The notes beneath the pieces were generated by a model, which saw only the letters and a list, made by a program, of their open reading frames with translations, was not told where the DNA came from and did not search any database. From assembly GCF_034653275.1 (NCBI RefSeq), contig NZ_JAYEES010000004.1, positions 310,001 through 374,000 of the forward strand: a DNA stretch of 64,000 nucleotides, written 5' to 3'. Below, piece after piece: positions 1 through 9,169 of this stretch. Positions within the stretch are counted from its first letter, which is position 1; the number at the start of each line of letters is the position of its first letter. Made by a program: the position numbers and the translations under genes. This stretch comes from Nitrospirillum sp034653275 (GTDB lineage Bacteria > Pseudomonadota > Alphaproteobacteria > Azospirillales > Azospirillaceae).

Positions 1-179
1 CATACCTATCCTGCGAAAATCCGGGACGTATATCCGCCATGCGTTTGCGCGCGGCGGCCATCGGCGGGACATGTCCGAAATGCCCTTGCGCCCCGCCGCC
101 ATGGACAGGGGGGGCGTCATTGCCTAAAGTCGCGGCTCCATTTCCGTAATCCAGTTCATGAAGGCGACGGGTTCCCGCG

Positions 180-1496
180 ATGCGCTCCTCCCAGTTTTTC
201 CTGCCCACCCTGAAGGAAACCCCGGCGGAGGCGCAGATCGCCTCGCACCGGCTGATGCTGCGCGCCGGCATGATCCGGCAGACCAGCGCCGGCATCTACG
301 CCTGGTTGCCGCTGGGCTGGAAGGTCCTGCGCAAGATTTCGCAGATCGTAAGGGAGGAGCAGGACGCCGCCGGCGCCCAGGAACTGCTGATGCCCACCAT
401 CCAGTCGGCGGAGCTGTGGCGCCAGTCGGGCCGCTATGACGATTACGGCAAGGAGATGCTGCGCATCACCGACCGCCACGACCGTGAGCTGCTGTACGGC
501 CCCACGAACGAGGAGATGATCACCGACATCTTCAAGACGTTCGTGCGCAGCTACAAGGACCTGCCGAAGAACCTGTATCACATCCAGTGGAAGTTCCGGG
601 ACGAGATCCGCCCCCGCTTCGGTGTCATGCGCGGCCGTGAGTTCCTGATGAAGGACAATTACTCCTTCGACCTGGACGCCGAAGGCGCCAAGCTGTCCTA
701 CCGCAAGATGTTCCTGGCCTATCTGCGCACCTTCGCCCGCATGGGGCTGAAGGCCATCCCCATGCGCGCCGACACCGGCCCCATCGGCGGCGACCTCAGC
801 CATGAGTTCATCATCCTGGCCGAGACGGGGGAGAGCGGCGTGTTCTGCCACAAGGATTGGCTGAACCTGGACGTGCTGCAGAACCCGCCGGAGGCCGGCA
901 GCGACCTGAAGGACTTCTTCGCCAAGTACACCAGCATCTACGCCGCCACGGACGAGAAGCACGACCCCGCCACCTGCGAGGTGCCGGAGGATCAGCTGGT
1001 CTCCGCCCGCGGCATCGAGGTCGGCCACATCTTCTATTTCGGCACCAAGTATTCCAAGCCCATGGGCGCCGTCGTGGCCGGCCCGGATGGGGAGCCGGTG
1101 GCGGTGGAGATGGGCAGCTACGGCATCGGCGTGTCGCGCCTGATGGGCGCCATCATCGAATCCAGCCATGACGAGAACGGCATCATCTGGCCGGACGCCG
1201 TCGCCCCCTTCCAGGTCGGCCTGATCAACCTGAAGGCCGATGACGCCGCCTGCGCCACCCTGTGTGACGAGCTCTACGCCAAGCTGACCGCCGCCGGTGT
1301 GGAGGCCCTGTACGACGACCGCAACGAGCGCCCGGGCGCCAAGTTCGCCGACATGGACCTGATCGGCCTGCCCTGGCAGCTGACCGTGGGCCCCCGCGGC
1401 CTGAAGGCCGGTGTGGTGGAGCTGAAGCGCCGCGCCACCGGCGAGAAGCGCGAGCTGCCGGTCGAGGCCGCGCTGGCCGAGCTGATCAAGGCCTGA
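180..1496 (+). CDS. proS: Prolyl-tRNA synthetase
   Basis: Charges tRNA-Pro with proline in the cytoplasm. The 438-residue product begins MRSSQFFLPTLKETPAEAQI and has the class II synthetase core: motif 2 around KFRDEIRPRFGVMRGREF, motif 3 around GSYGIGVSRLMGAI, then a C-terminal anticodon-binding domain (from about residue 340, VGLINLKADD). It lacks the ~180-residue editing insertion of the E. coli enzyme. That short form is the usual alphaproteobacterial type and its length matches. An intrinsic terminator follows at 1513, then lolC and lolD in the same direction, a conserved alphaproteobacterial arrangement. The start is fixed by the conserved N-terminus. Confidence 0.97.
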   Translation: MRSSQFFLPTLKETPAEAQIASHRLMLRAGMIRQTSAGIYAWLPLGWKVLRKISQIVREEQDAAGAQELLMPTIQSAELWRQSGRYDDYGKEMLRITDRHDRELLYGPTNEEMITDIFKTFVRSYKDLPKNLYHIQWKFRDEIRPRFGVMRGREFLMKDNYSFDLDAEGAKLSYRKMFLAYLRTFARMGLKAIPMRADTGPIGGDLSHEFIILAETGESGVFCHKDWLNLDVLQNPPEAGSDLKDFFAKYTSIYAATDEKHDPATCEVPEDQLVSARGIEVGHIFYFGTKYSKPMGAVVAGPDGEPVAVEMGSYGIGVSRLMGAIIESSHDENGIIWPDAVAPFQVGLINLKADDAACATLCDELYAKLTAAGVEALYDDRNERPGAKFADMDLIGLPWQLTVGPRGLKAGVVELKRRATGEKRELPVEAALAELIKA

Positions 1497-1512
1497 ACGC
1501 CAAGAAACGGGA

Positions 1513-1556
1513 CGCCCGCCCCTTTCCCGTGTGGTAGGGAGCGGGCGCCTTTTTCC
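1513..1556 (+). terminator. Intrinsic terminator after proS
   Basis: CGCCCGC (1513-1519) pairs with GCGGGCG (1541-1547), extended by CCCT/AGGG inside. A run of five T residues follows at about 1550-1554. It lies 17 bases after the proS stop and separates proS from lolC. Confidence 0.8.
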
Positions 1557-1625
1557 GCCCAGAATCATGGGCATCCAATCACGTGCATTGCCTCATCGCC
1601 ACTTCATCTCGACGGCCGGGCCTTC

Positions 1626-2906
1626 ATGATCTTTTCCGCCTTTGAACGCATGGTCGCGATGCGCTACCTCCGGGCGCGCCGGCAAGAGGGGTTCATCTCC
1701 GTCATCGCCGGCTTCTCCCTGCTGGGCATCGGCCTGGGCGTCGCCACGCTCATCATCGTCATGTCGGTGATGAACGGCTTCCGCACCGAGTTGTTGGGAC
1801 GGGTGCTGGGCCTGTACAGCCATCTGGAGGTGCAGTCCCTGCTGGGCCCCATGCCCGAGAACGACGCCGTCACCCAGCGCCTGCTGACCGTGCCCGGCGT
1901 CACCGCCGTCATGCCGACGGTGGAGGGGCAGGCCCTGATCACCCAGGACGGCACGGCCAGCGCGGCTTACGTCCACGGCATCACGCCGGCGGATTTCCGC
2001 CGCCGGCCCATCGTCTCCACCCACTTGGTCGAGGGGGCGGCGGAGGCTTTCGGCGCCGCCACCGGCGCCACGGGGGATGAGGCCAACCTGGGCGACGGCA
2101 TCGCCATCGGTAGCCGCATGGCCAAGCGTCTGAACCTGCATGTGGGCGACCAGCTGCGCCTGGTCAGCCCACGCTTCAATCAGACGGCCTTCGGGTCCAT
2201 CCCGCGCGCCCGCACCTACCCCGTGGCCGCCATCTTCGACGTCGGCATGTACGACGTGGACAACGGCCTGATCTTCATGCCGCTGTCCGCCGCGCAGACC
2301 TTCTTCGGCGTGGCCAACGGCTACACCTCCATCGAGGTGTTCGTGCAGGACCCCACCCACATCGATCCCTACCTGGCCGCCGCCACCCGCGCGGCGGGGC
2401 AGCAGTACCGCGTCTATGACTGGCGCCAGCGCAGCGCCGCCTTCGTCAGCGCCATCGACGTGGAACGCAACGTCATGTTCCTGATCCTGTCGCTGATCAT
2501 CCTGGTGGCGGCGTTCAACGTCATCAGCAGCATGATCATGCTGGTGAAGGACAAGGGGCGGGACATCGCCATCCTGCGCACCATGGGGGCCAGCCGGGGC
2601 ATGGTCTTGCGCATCTTCTTCCTGACGGGGGCCAGCATCGGCGTGGTCGGCACCGTCTTCGGCATGATCCTGGGCGTGCTGTTCACCAAGAACATCGAGG
2701 CCATCCGCCAGTTCCTGCAGGCCATCATCGGCCGCGACCTGTTCAACGCCGAAATCTATTTCTTCACCCAGATCCCGGCCAAGCTGGACTGGATGGAGGT
2801 GACGCAGGTGGGCGTCATGGCCCTGTTCCTGTCCTTCGCCGCCACCGTCTACCCCTCCTGGCGGGCCGCCCGCCTCGATCCGGTGGAGGCCCTGCGTTAT
2901 GAGTGA
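1626..2906 (+). CDS. lolC: Lipoprotein-releasing ABC transporter permease (LolC/LolE family)
   Basis: Inner-membrane subunit that releases outer-membrane lipoproteins to the periplasmic chaperone LolA, powered by LolD. The 426-residue product has the family layout: an N-terminal membrane helix (about residues 25-50, GFSLLGIGLGVATLIIVMSV), a large periplasmic MacB-like domain, then three C-terminal helices in the FtsX fold (from about residue 280, NVMFLILSLIILVAAFNVIS). It ends with the typical PSWRAARLDPVEALRYE. Its stop overlaps the lolD start by 8 bases, so the two are co-translated. No second LolC/E gene is seen nearby. Many alphaproteobacteria use one such permease (LolF-like), but whether that holds here cannot be told from this window. 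Confidence 0.95.
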   Translation: MIFSAFERMVAMRYLRARRQEGFISVIAGFSLLGIGLGVATLIIVMSVMNGFRTELLGRVLGLYSHLEVQSLLGPMPENDAVTQRLLTVPGVTAVMPTVEGQALITQDGTASAAYVHGITPADFRRRPIVSTHLVEGAAEAFGAATGATGDEANLGDGIAIGSRMAKRLNLHVGDQLRLVSPRFNQTAFGSIPRARTYPVAAIFDVGMYDVDNGLIFMPLSAAQTFFGVANGYTSIEVFVQDPTHIDPYLAAATRAAGQQYRVYDWRQRSAAFVSAIDVERNVMFLILSLIILVAAFNVISSMIMLVKDKGRDIAILRTMGASRGMVLRIFFLTGASIGVVGTVFGMILGVLFTKNIEAIRQFLQAIIGRDLFNAEIYFFTQIPAKLDWMEVTQVGVMALFLSFAATVYPSWRAARLDPVEALRYE

Positions 2907-3647
2907 CCTGTCCGTGATGGAAACCATGCCCCTGCCGGCAGCCGGCGACACCGTCCTGGAACTGTCCGGCGTCGTGCGCCGCTTCCAGCAGGCGGGGGCG
3001 GTGCTGGAGGTGCTGCGCGGCGCCGCCTGTTCGGTGCGCCGGGGGGAGATCGTGGCCCTGGTGGGGCCCAGCGGCGCCGGCAAGTCCACCCTGCTGCACA
3101 TCGCCGGCCTGCTGGAGCATGCCGACGGCGGCGTCATCCGCATCGACGGCCGCGACGCCGCCACGCTGGATGACGCCGGCCGCACCGCCCTGCGGCGGGA
3201 GACCATCGGCTTCGTCTACCAGTTCCACCACCTGCTGCCGGAGTTCAGCGCGGAGGAGAACATCATCCTGCCGCAGATGATCGCCGGCGTGCCCAAGGCC
3301 GCGGCGCGCGAGCGGGCCAAGGAGTTGCTGGCCCAGGTGGGTTTGGCCGCCCGGGGCGGCCACCGCCCGGCCCGCCTGTCGGGTGGCGAGCAGCAGCGCG
3401 TGGCCATCGCCCGCGCGCTGGCCAACCGGCCCAGCCTGCTGATCGCCGATGAGCCCACGGGCAACCTGGACCACCACACTTCCGACGACGTGTTCGCGCT
3501 GCTGACCCGCCTGGTGCGGGGCAGCGGTACTGGGCCGGGGGGAACAGGGACGGCTTCGGCGCCTTGGTCGCCACCCATAACCTGGACCTGGCGGCGCGCA
3601 TGGACCGGGTGGTGGAGCTGCGCGACGGCGTGCTGGTGGAGTCTTGA
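2899..3647 (+). CDS. lolD: Lipoprotein-releasing ABC ATPase LolD (frameshifted)
   Basis: ATPase partner of LolC. The first frame gives Walker A GPSGAGKST, signature LSGGEQQRVAIARAL and Walker B LLIADEPTGNLD. After codon ~213 the reading frame is lost at a run of six G (3537-3542). The expected C-terminus, GFGALVATHNLDLAARMDR with the H-loop His and then VVELRDGVLVES, continues in the next frame to the stop at 3645-3647. One more G would restore a 249-residue protein of normal size. Without it the frame runs on to 3747 with a meaningless tail. LolD is essential in most Gram-negatives, so a sequencing or assembly error is the likeliest cause. Slippage on the G run is the alternative. Confidence 0.93.
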
Positions 3648-4573
3648 GCCAGCAGACCCTAGACCTGCCACCGGGGGACCTGCCGCCGGGCTTCGACCCC
3701 GACGCCGCCTGGCGCTACCACGGCCGCGACTGGTACCGCGACCGTGATGCCCCGGCCGAGCGGGTGGCGGGCCCGGCGCTGACCAAGGCGCTGGAGTTCG
3801 ACGGCCGCGCCTACCTGCTGACCCTCACCGCGCCCGCCGGCGGCGGCACCTTGGTGATGGGCATGGACAGCGACGACCCCCTGATCCTGGCGCGCGCCCA
3901 GCGGGTGGCGTTGCGCATGCTGGGCCTGACGCCGGCGCTGGCCGATGCCGCCGCCGGACTGGAGGCGCGGGCGGACCACGACGCGACGACGGCGCGCCTA
4001 GTGGGCAACCGCCGGGGCTACCGCCCGCCCCTGGCGGCCACGGTGTTCGAGGCGCTGGCCTGGGCCATCATCGGCCAGCAGATCAACCTGACCTTCGCCA
4101 GCGACTTGCGCCGCCAGCTCATCCTGCTGGCCGGCCGGCCCCACCCCTCGGGCATGATCGCGCATCCGGACGCGGCGGCGGTGGCGGCCCTGGATCCGGC
4201 GTTGCTGACCGCCCGCCGCTTCTCCCGCTCCAAGGCGCGCTACCTGATCGAAGCCGCCCAGGCGGCGATGGACGGCCGGCTCGACCTGGCCGCGCTGGAG
4301 CGGTTGGACACCGACCCCACAGGAGAGGCGGCGGCCGAGGCGGCCTTGCTGGCCCTGCGCGGCATCGGGCCGTGGACCACCAACTACGTCCTGATGCGCG
4401 GCTGCGGCCTGCCCGACCGCGTGCCGGTGGGCGACGCCGGCCTGGCGGCCGCGCTGCAACGCTTCCACGCCATGGACCGCCGCCCCACGGCGGAGGAGCA
4501 GGCCACCCTGATGCGCCCCCACGCGCCCTGGCGCAGCCTGGCCACCGCCCACCTGTGGGCCAGCCTGGCCTGA
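3644..4573 (+). CDS. alkA: DNA-3-methyladenine glycosylase II (AlkA family)
   Basis: Base-excision repair enzyme that removes alkylated bases. The 309-residue product has an AlkA-type N-terminal domain (to about residue 115) and an HhH-GPD domain. The helix-hairpin-helix is in LLALRGIGPWTTNYVLMRG and the likely catalytic Asp follows in RVPVGDAGL. The proposed TTG start overlaps the restored lolD stop (TTGA) and sits just after GGTGGAG, which suggests translational coupling. No Ada regulator is next to it. The TTG start is the least certain part of the call. Confidence 0.88.
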   Translation: MSQQTLDLPPGDLPPGFDPDAAWRYHGRDWYRDRDAPAERVAGPALTKALEFDGRAYLLTLTAPAGGGTLVMGMDSDDPLILARAQRVALRMLGLTPALADAAAGLEARADHDATTARLVGNRRGYRPPLAATVFEALAWAIIGQQINLTFASDLRRQLILLAGRPHPSGMIAHPDAAAVAALDPALLTARRFSRSKARYLIEAAQAAMDGRLDLAALERLDTDPTGEAAAEAALLALRGIGPWTTNYVLMRGCGLPDRVPVGDAGLAAALQRFHAMDRRPTAEEQATLMRPHAPWRSLATAHLWASLA

Positions 4574-4721
4574 GGCGCGCCAGCGGCCGCTGGCTGCGGC
4601 GGGATGTCGCGGATGAGCCAAGCGGTGGAGTCGCCCATGCCGCGGACCACGCCCCATGCTTGTTGGCTATGCGCAAGTTTGCAATATAGAGGCGAAATTC
4701 AATGTCCGGAACTCGCTTCCC

Positions 4722-5714
4722 ATGCCGCATCACCGCCTCATCGCTCTGGTCTTCTCCCTTTCGCTCCTGTCCGGGGCCGCTTCGGCCGGGCCTGAGGATT
4801 GCCACCTTCAGAAGGTCGCTGAATTGGCGGTGCGTCTGGATAGCGGTCGGCCGGAGGTGGACGGAACGCTGAATGGTCGGCCCATCCGTGTCGCCGTATC
4901 CACCGGCAGTTCGAAAACCACGCTGACGGAAGCCGCGGCTGAGCGGCTGGGGCTAGAGGTGACGCACCTGCCCATGGCCCGTGTGGTGCTCACGCCGGGT
5001 CGTGGCTTGCGGGAGATCGGGGCCGTTTCGGTGGACAACCTGACCGTGGGCGGCTGGCAAGCGGATCATCTGAAGCTTCAGGTGGTGGCCATGGGCGCCG
5101 GGGGTGTCGACCTCGTCCTTGGACAGGACGTCTTTTCCCAGGCCGATGTGGAACTGGACTTCGCGCACAATGCCGTCCGCTTCTTCCAGGCACAGGGATG
5201 CGAGGGCGTGCCCCTGGCCTACTGGGCGGACACCTACGCCGAGGCGGGCATGCAATATTCCCAGGATCCCCGCCGCCGCTTCAGCAACCGCGTTTGGGTG
5301 CGGCTCAACGGGCATGAATTCCTGGCCCGCCTGTCGACCGGGACACGTTACAGCACGCTCAGCGACACCATCGCTCACCAGCAGGGTGTTTATGAGGGCG
5401 ATCCCGGCGTCACCAAGCTTGCCATGATCGGGCCGCAAGAGAGCGAGAAGTACCCATTGTCGGTAGGTACCTTCAACAGCCTGGCCATCGGGGATGAAAC
5501 GCTGAACAATGTGAAGCTGCGATTCACCCGCTTCAACCCCGACTTCCAGTCCGACGTGGGGCGGCACGCGTGGGGCCTTATCCTGGGCATGGACTTCATT
5601 AAGTCGCACCGCATCTTCATCGCCAACAGCCAGGACAAGATCTATTTTACCAACGTTTCCCGGCCCATTTTCGATACGCAGACGCCGGATACCGAAGTGA
5701 CGCCTGAGCGCTGA
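4722..5714 (+). CDS. Secreted bilobal retropepsin-like protein, catalytic Asp residues lost
   Basis: First of three tandem paralogues. The start at 4722 gives a clear signal peptide (MPHHRLIALVFSLSLLSGAA, then SAGPEDC); an upstream in-frame ATG at 4656 would place 22 extra residues before it. The chain has two aspartyl-protease lobes. The active-site triplets that read DTG in both neighbours read STG here, at about residue 60 (VAVSTGSSKT, codon TCC) and residue 205 (ARLSTGTRYS, codon TCG). The rest of the fold is kept: LVLGQDVFSQADVELDFAHN, LAYWADTY, LGMDFIKSHRIFIANSQDK. It is therefore probably a pseudoprotease, perhaps a binding or regulatory partner of the active paralogues. The gene looks somewhat less GC-rich than its neighbours. 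Confidence 0.85.
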   Translation: MPHHRLIALVFSLSLLSGAASAGPEDCHLQKVAELAVRLDSGRPEVDGTLNGRPIRVAVSTGSSKTTLTEAAAERLGLEVTHLPMARVVLTPGRGLREIGAVSVDNLTVGGWQADHLKLQVVAMGAGGVDLVLGQDVFSQADVELDFAHNAVRFFQAQGCEGVPLAYWADTYAEAGMQYSQDPRRRFSNRVWVRLNGHEFLARLSTGTRYSTLSDTIAHQQGVYEGDPGVTKLAMIGPQESEKYPLSVGTFNSLAIGDETLNNVKLRFTRFNPDFQSDVGRHAWGLILGMDFIKSHRIFIANSQDKIYFTNVSRPIFDTQTPDTEVTPER

Positions 5715-5746
5715 GCCCGTCGTCCCTGATTCCAAGGATCGCCCCC

Positions 5747-6715
5747 ATGCGCCCCATCTCCAGCATCGTTTCCGCCGCCGCCCTGGCCCTTAGCCTGGCC
5801 GCCGCCCCGGCCCTGGCGGGCTCGGCGGATTGCCGGCTGAACCCGGTGGGGGAACTGCCCATCCATCTGGAGAACGGCCTGCCCATCGCCGACGGCCTGC
5901 TGGATGGCAAGCCGGTGCGGGCGCTGGTCGACACCGGCACCACCCGCCATCTGGTGTCGGTGCAGGCGGCCCGGCGGCTGGGCCTGGACTTTCAGGAGCG
6001 CACCGTGCGCGGCGTGAACCTGGGTCAGGGGGACTGGCGCAAGGCCGGCACCATGAAGGCCGACACGCTCAGCTTCGGCCCCTGGCAGGGCAGCGGCTAT
6101 CGCCTGCAGCTGGTGGACGCGGGCGATTTCGGCGCCAATGTCGATATGGTGCTGGGCCAGGACCTGTTCGTGCAGGCCGATGTCGAGCTGGACATGGCGC
6201 ACAACGTCATTCGTTTCTTCCGCCCGGCGGACTGCGATGACACGCCGCTGGCCTACTGGGCCCAGACCTATTCCCAGGCCACGCTGCGCTCCCACGGGTT
6301 CGGCAGCTATTCCGTCAGCCGCGTGGTGGTGCAGCTGAACGGGCTGGAATTCTGGGCGCGGCTGGACACCGGCGTGCGCACCAGCACGGTGCTGACCCGC
6401 CTGGCCCACCGCGTGAACGTGCGCGAGGACAGCCCCGGTTCGGCGCCGGGGCCGGAGCGGCGGGACATCGGCCGCACGCCGGTGCCCACCTGGATCGGCA
6501 CCTTCGACACACTGGCCGTGGGGGACGAGACCATCCGCAACGCCCGCCTGTCGGTGGGCGACTATTACAATCTGGGCGTGGAGCGCGACGGCAGCCTGGC
6601 CATGGTGCTGGGCATGGACTTCATCCGGTCGCACCGCATCTTCATCGCCAACAGCCAGGACAAGATCTACTTCACCAACGTGGCCAAGCCGGTGTTCGGT
6701 CCATCCGGAACCTGA
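5747..6715 (+). CDS. Secreted bilobal retropepsin-like aspartic protease
   Basis: Second paralogue, 322 residues, with signal peptide MRPISSIVSAAALALSLAAA and a cleavage site near ALAGSADC. Both lobes keep the catalytic triplet: ALVDTGTTRHLVS (Asp about 62) and ARLDTGVRTSTVL (Asp about 207). Both DTG triplets lie in one chain, so it can fold as a pepsin-like pseudo-dimer, unlike single-lobe retropepsins that must dimerise. Shared family blocks are MVLGQDLFVQADVELDMAHN, LAYWAQTYSQA, PTWIGTFDTLAVGDET and GMDFIRSHRIFIANSQDK. Two Cys conserved in all three paralogues (mature N-terminal DC and the Cys of the PADC block before LAYW) could form a disulfide. It lies 32 bases after its neighbour and is probably co-transcribed. 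Confidence 0.85.
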   Translation: MRPISSIVSAAALALSLAAAPALAGSADCRLNPVGELPIHLENGLPIADGLLDGKPVRALVDTGTTRHLVSVQAARRLGLDFQERTVRGVNLGQGDWRKAGTMKADTLSFGPWQGSGYRLQLVDAGDFGANVDMVLGQDLFVQADVELDMAHNVIRFFRPADCDDTPLAYWAQTYSQATLRSHGFGSYSVSRVVVQLNGLEFWARLDTGVRTSTVLTRLAHRVNVREDSPGSAPGPERRDIGRTPVPTWIGTFDTLAVGDETIRNARLSVGDYYNLGVERDGSLAMVLGMDFIRSHRIFIANSQDKIYFTNVAKPVFGPSGT

Positions 6716-6746
6716 GCCGGGGCAAGCGGAAGACGGGGGTTTTTCG

Positions 6747-7796
6747 ATGCGGGATATTGGGTCGCGCCGGCGCGGGGGCGTTCGGCGATGGGGGGTGCTT
6801 GCCCTGATGGGCGTGATGGCGTTGCCCGGCGTGGTGTTGTCGCGCGCGGCCCTGGCGGATGCCGCCGACTGCCATCTGAACAAGATCTCGGAGCTGCCCG
6901 TGCGGCTGGAACGTAACCAGCCTATCGTTGAGGCCACCGTCAACGGCACCGCCGTGCGCGCCCTGCTGGACACCGGGGCCGAAATGACGGTCCTGTCCCA
7001 GGCGGGGGCGGAGCGCCTGGGCCTGGAGGTCAGCAGCCAGCACAAGCTGGGGGGGATCGGCGGCACCGCCGCCATGGGGCAGGTCAAGCTGAAGAAGTTG
7101 TCGGCCGGCGACTGGTGGGCCGACGCGCCCATGGTGCACGTGGTGCAGAACGACAATTTCGGCCCGGACGTGGAGATGATCCTGGGCCAGGACATCTTCG
7201 CCCAATACGACGTCGAGCTGGATTTCGCCAACGGCGCGGTCCGCTTCTTCGAGCCCAAGGGTTGCAGCGGCGTGCCGCTGGCCTATTGGGCGCAGGATTA
7301 TGCCGAGGCGGCGCTGCGGCCAACCTTGCCGCTGGGCCACCGCGACATCCAGGTGCGCGTCGCGCTGAACGACCGTGAGACCTGGGCCCTGCTGGACACC
7401 GGCTTCACCCACAGCTCGGTCCTGTTGCGCACCGCCCATCTGGCCGACGTGCATGAGGATGGGCCCGACGTGGCCGTGGGCACCGAGTTTCACGGCATCG
7501 GCAAGAAGCACGTGCCCACCTGGATCGGCACCTTCGCCAGCTTCACCATCGGGGATGAGACTGTGCGCCGGGTGCGCCTGAACGTGGGCGATTTCGCCGT
7601 GTTCGGCGAGCCCGACCGCGTCAACGCCATCGGCATGTTCCTGGGGGCCGATTTCATCAAGACCCACCGCATCTACATCGCCAACAGCCAGGGCAAGGTG
7701 TTCTTCACCAACGTCGGCCGCCCCGTGTTCGCCCCCCGCACCAGGGACGGCGACGCCGTGAAGGCCACCGACGCCAAGGCCCCGGCGGCGAATTGA
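6747..7796 (+). CDS. Secreted bilobal retropepsin-like aspartic protease
   Basis: Third paralogue, 349 residues. The N-terminus is Arg-rich (RDIGSRRRGGVRR), followed by a hydrophobic segment (WGVLALMGVMALPGVVL) and a likely cleavage near ALADAADC. Both catalytic triplets are present: ALLDTGAEMTVLS (Asp about 75) and ALLDTGFTHSSVLL (Asp about 217). The family blocks EMILGQDIFAQYDVELDFAN, GVPLAYWAQDYAEAAL, PTWIGTFASFTIGDETV and ADFIKTHRIYIANSQGK are kept. Only this copy has a C-terminal Ala/Lys-rich tail (about residues 335-349). The substrate is unknown; export and paired DTG sites suggest a periplasmic or surface protease. Confidence 0.85.
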   Translation: MRDIGSRRRGGVRRWGVLALMGVMALPGVVLSRAALADAADCHLNKISELPVRLERNQPIVEATVNGTAVRALLDTGAEMTVLSQAGAERLGLEVSSQHKLGGIGGTAAMGQVKLKKLSAGDWWADAPMVHVVQNDNFGPDVEMILGQDIFAQYDVELDFANGAVRFFEPKGCSGVPLAYWAQDYAEAALRPTLPLGHRDIQVRVALNDRETWALLDTGFTHSSVLLRTAHLADVHEDGPDVAVGTEFHGIGKKHVPTWIGTFASFTIGDETVRRVRLNVGDFAVFGEPDRVNAIGMFLGADFIKTHRIYIANSQGKVFFTNVGRPVFAPRTRDGDAVKATDAKAPAAN

Positions 7797-7873
7797 CCGC
7801 CCGTCCCACGCCCTGGCGGTGGCGGGGCCGTCGTGGCAGGGTGGGGTGGTGAGGAAATGGTTGGTGGTGCAAA

Positions 7874-9166
7874 ATGGGCGTGATGTCGGCGGACGTGGGC
7901 CGGAGCCGGTGGCACCAGGTGATGACGGTGGTGCGGGTCGCCAGCGGCAATTTCCTGGAAATGTACGATTTCATGGTGTTCGGCTATTTCGCCGGCGCCA
8001 TCAGCCGCGCTTATTTCCCCAAGGGCAGCGACACCGCCGGCTTGCTGCTGACCTTCGCCACCTTCGGCGCCGGTTTCCTGATGCGGCCCATCGGCGCACT
8101 GGCGCTGGGCGCTTATATCGACCGCAAGGGACGGCGCGATGGGCTGTTGCTGACCCTGGGCCTGATGTCGGTGGGCACCATCACCATCGCGCTGATGCCG
8201 GGTTACGCCACCATCGGCCTGCTGTCGCCCCTGCTGGTGCTGCTGGGCCGGCTGGTGCAGGGCCTGTCGGCGGGGGTGGAGCTGGGCGGCGTCTCCGTCT
8301 ACCTGTCGGAGATCGCCACCCCGGGCCACAAGGGTTTCTACGTCAGCTGGCAGTCGGCCAGCCAGCAGGTGGCGGTCATGGTGGCCGCCCTCATCGGTGT
8401 GGCGCTGACCTTCTACCTGCCGCCCGACACCATGCAGGCCTGGGGCTGGCGCATTCCCCTGGTGGTGGGCTGCCTGATCGTGCCCTTCCTGTTCCATATC
8501 CGCCGGTCCCTGACCGAGACGGAGGTTTTCCTGGCGCGCAAGCACCGGCCCACGGTGGGGGAAATCCTGGCCTCGCTGGCGGCCAACTGGGGCGTGGTGC
8601 TGACGGGCGTGGGCCTGGTGCTGATGACCACCGTGTCCTTCTATTTCATCACCGCCTACACCCCCACCTTCGGCCGCGACGCCCTGCACCTCAGCGACAT
8701 GGACGCCCTGCTGGTGACCCTGGCCGTGGGCGCTAGCAACCTGCTGTGGTTGCCCCTGTCCGGCGCGCTGTCCGACCGCATCGGGCGCCGGCCCATTCTG
8801 GTGACCTGCACCGTGCTGGCCTTGGCCACCGCCTACCCGGCGCTCGGCTGGCTGGCCGATGCGCCCAGTTTCGGCCGCCTGCTGGGGGTGGAGCTGTGGT
8901 TGTCCTTCCTCTACGCCTGCTACAACGGCGCCATGGTGGTCTACCTGACCGAGATCGTGCCCGCCGCCGTGCGCACGGCGGGCTTCTCCCTCGCCTACAG
9001 CCTGGCCACGGCGGCCGGCGGCTTCACCCCCTTCGTCAGCACCTACCTGGTGAAGCACGGCGGCAACGCCGCCATGCCGGGCCTGTGGCTGTCGGCGGCG
9101 GCGTTCTGCGGTCTGGTCGCCGTGCCCGTCAGCGCGCGCTTCGCCAAGCGGCATGCTGAGGGGTGA
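7874..9166 (+). CDS. MFS transporter, metabolite:H+ symporter (MHS) family
   Basis: Twelve-helix inner-membrane symporter of 430 residues. The MHS branch is suggested by the N-terminal ASGNFLEMYDFMVFGYFAG, the loop 2-3 motif GAYIDRKGRRDGLL, LGRLVQGLSAGVELGGVSVYLSEIA in helices 4-5, and the second-half repeat GALSDRIGRRPILV. Overall it looks closest to citrate or tricarballylate carriers (CitA/TcuC type), with the terminal EIVPAAVRTAGFSLAYSLA block typical of them. A carboxylate substrate is therefore likely but not shown. It stands 77 bases after the third protease and just before a small membrane-protein gene, with no catabolic partner in view. An ATG at 7886 (MSADVG) is an alternative start. 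Confidence 0.85.
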   Translation: MGVMSADVGRSRWHQVMTVVRVASGNFLEMYDFMVFGYFAGAISRAYFPKGSDTAGLLLTFATFGAGFLMRPIGALALGAYIDRKGRRDGLLLTLGLMSVGTITIALMPGYATIGLLSPLLVLLGRLVQGLSAGVELGGVSVYLSEIATPGHKGFYVSWQSASQQVAVMVAALIGVALTFYLPPDTMQAWGWRIPLVVGCLIVPFLFHIRRSLTETEVFLARKHRPTVGEILASLAANWGVVLTGVGLVLMTTVSFYFITAYTPTFGRDALHLSDMDALLVTLAVGASNLLWLPLSGALSDRIGRRPILVTCTVLALATAYPALGWLADAPSFGRLLGVELWLSFLYACYNGAMVVYLTEIVPAAVRTAGFSLAYSLATAAGGFTPFVSTYLVKHGGNAAMPGLWLSAAAFCGLVAVPVSARFAKRHAEG

Positions 9167-9169
9167 ACG

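Noticed and set aside
1..179. C-terminus of an upstream gene ending at 125-127
   Set aside because: One frame is open to a TAA, but the encoded residues show no recognisable features and the stretch is too short to judge.
156..1574. 472-codon open frame on the minus strand opposite proS
   Set aside because: His/Gly/Gln-rich composition typical of antisense frames in GC-rich coding DNA; the plus-strand gene is certain.
3541..3747. Arg/Trp-rich C-terminal extension of LolD in the original frame
   Set aside because: It does not resemble LolD, while the next frame encodes the expected H-loop and C-terminus.
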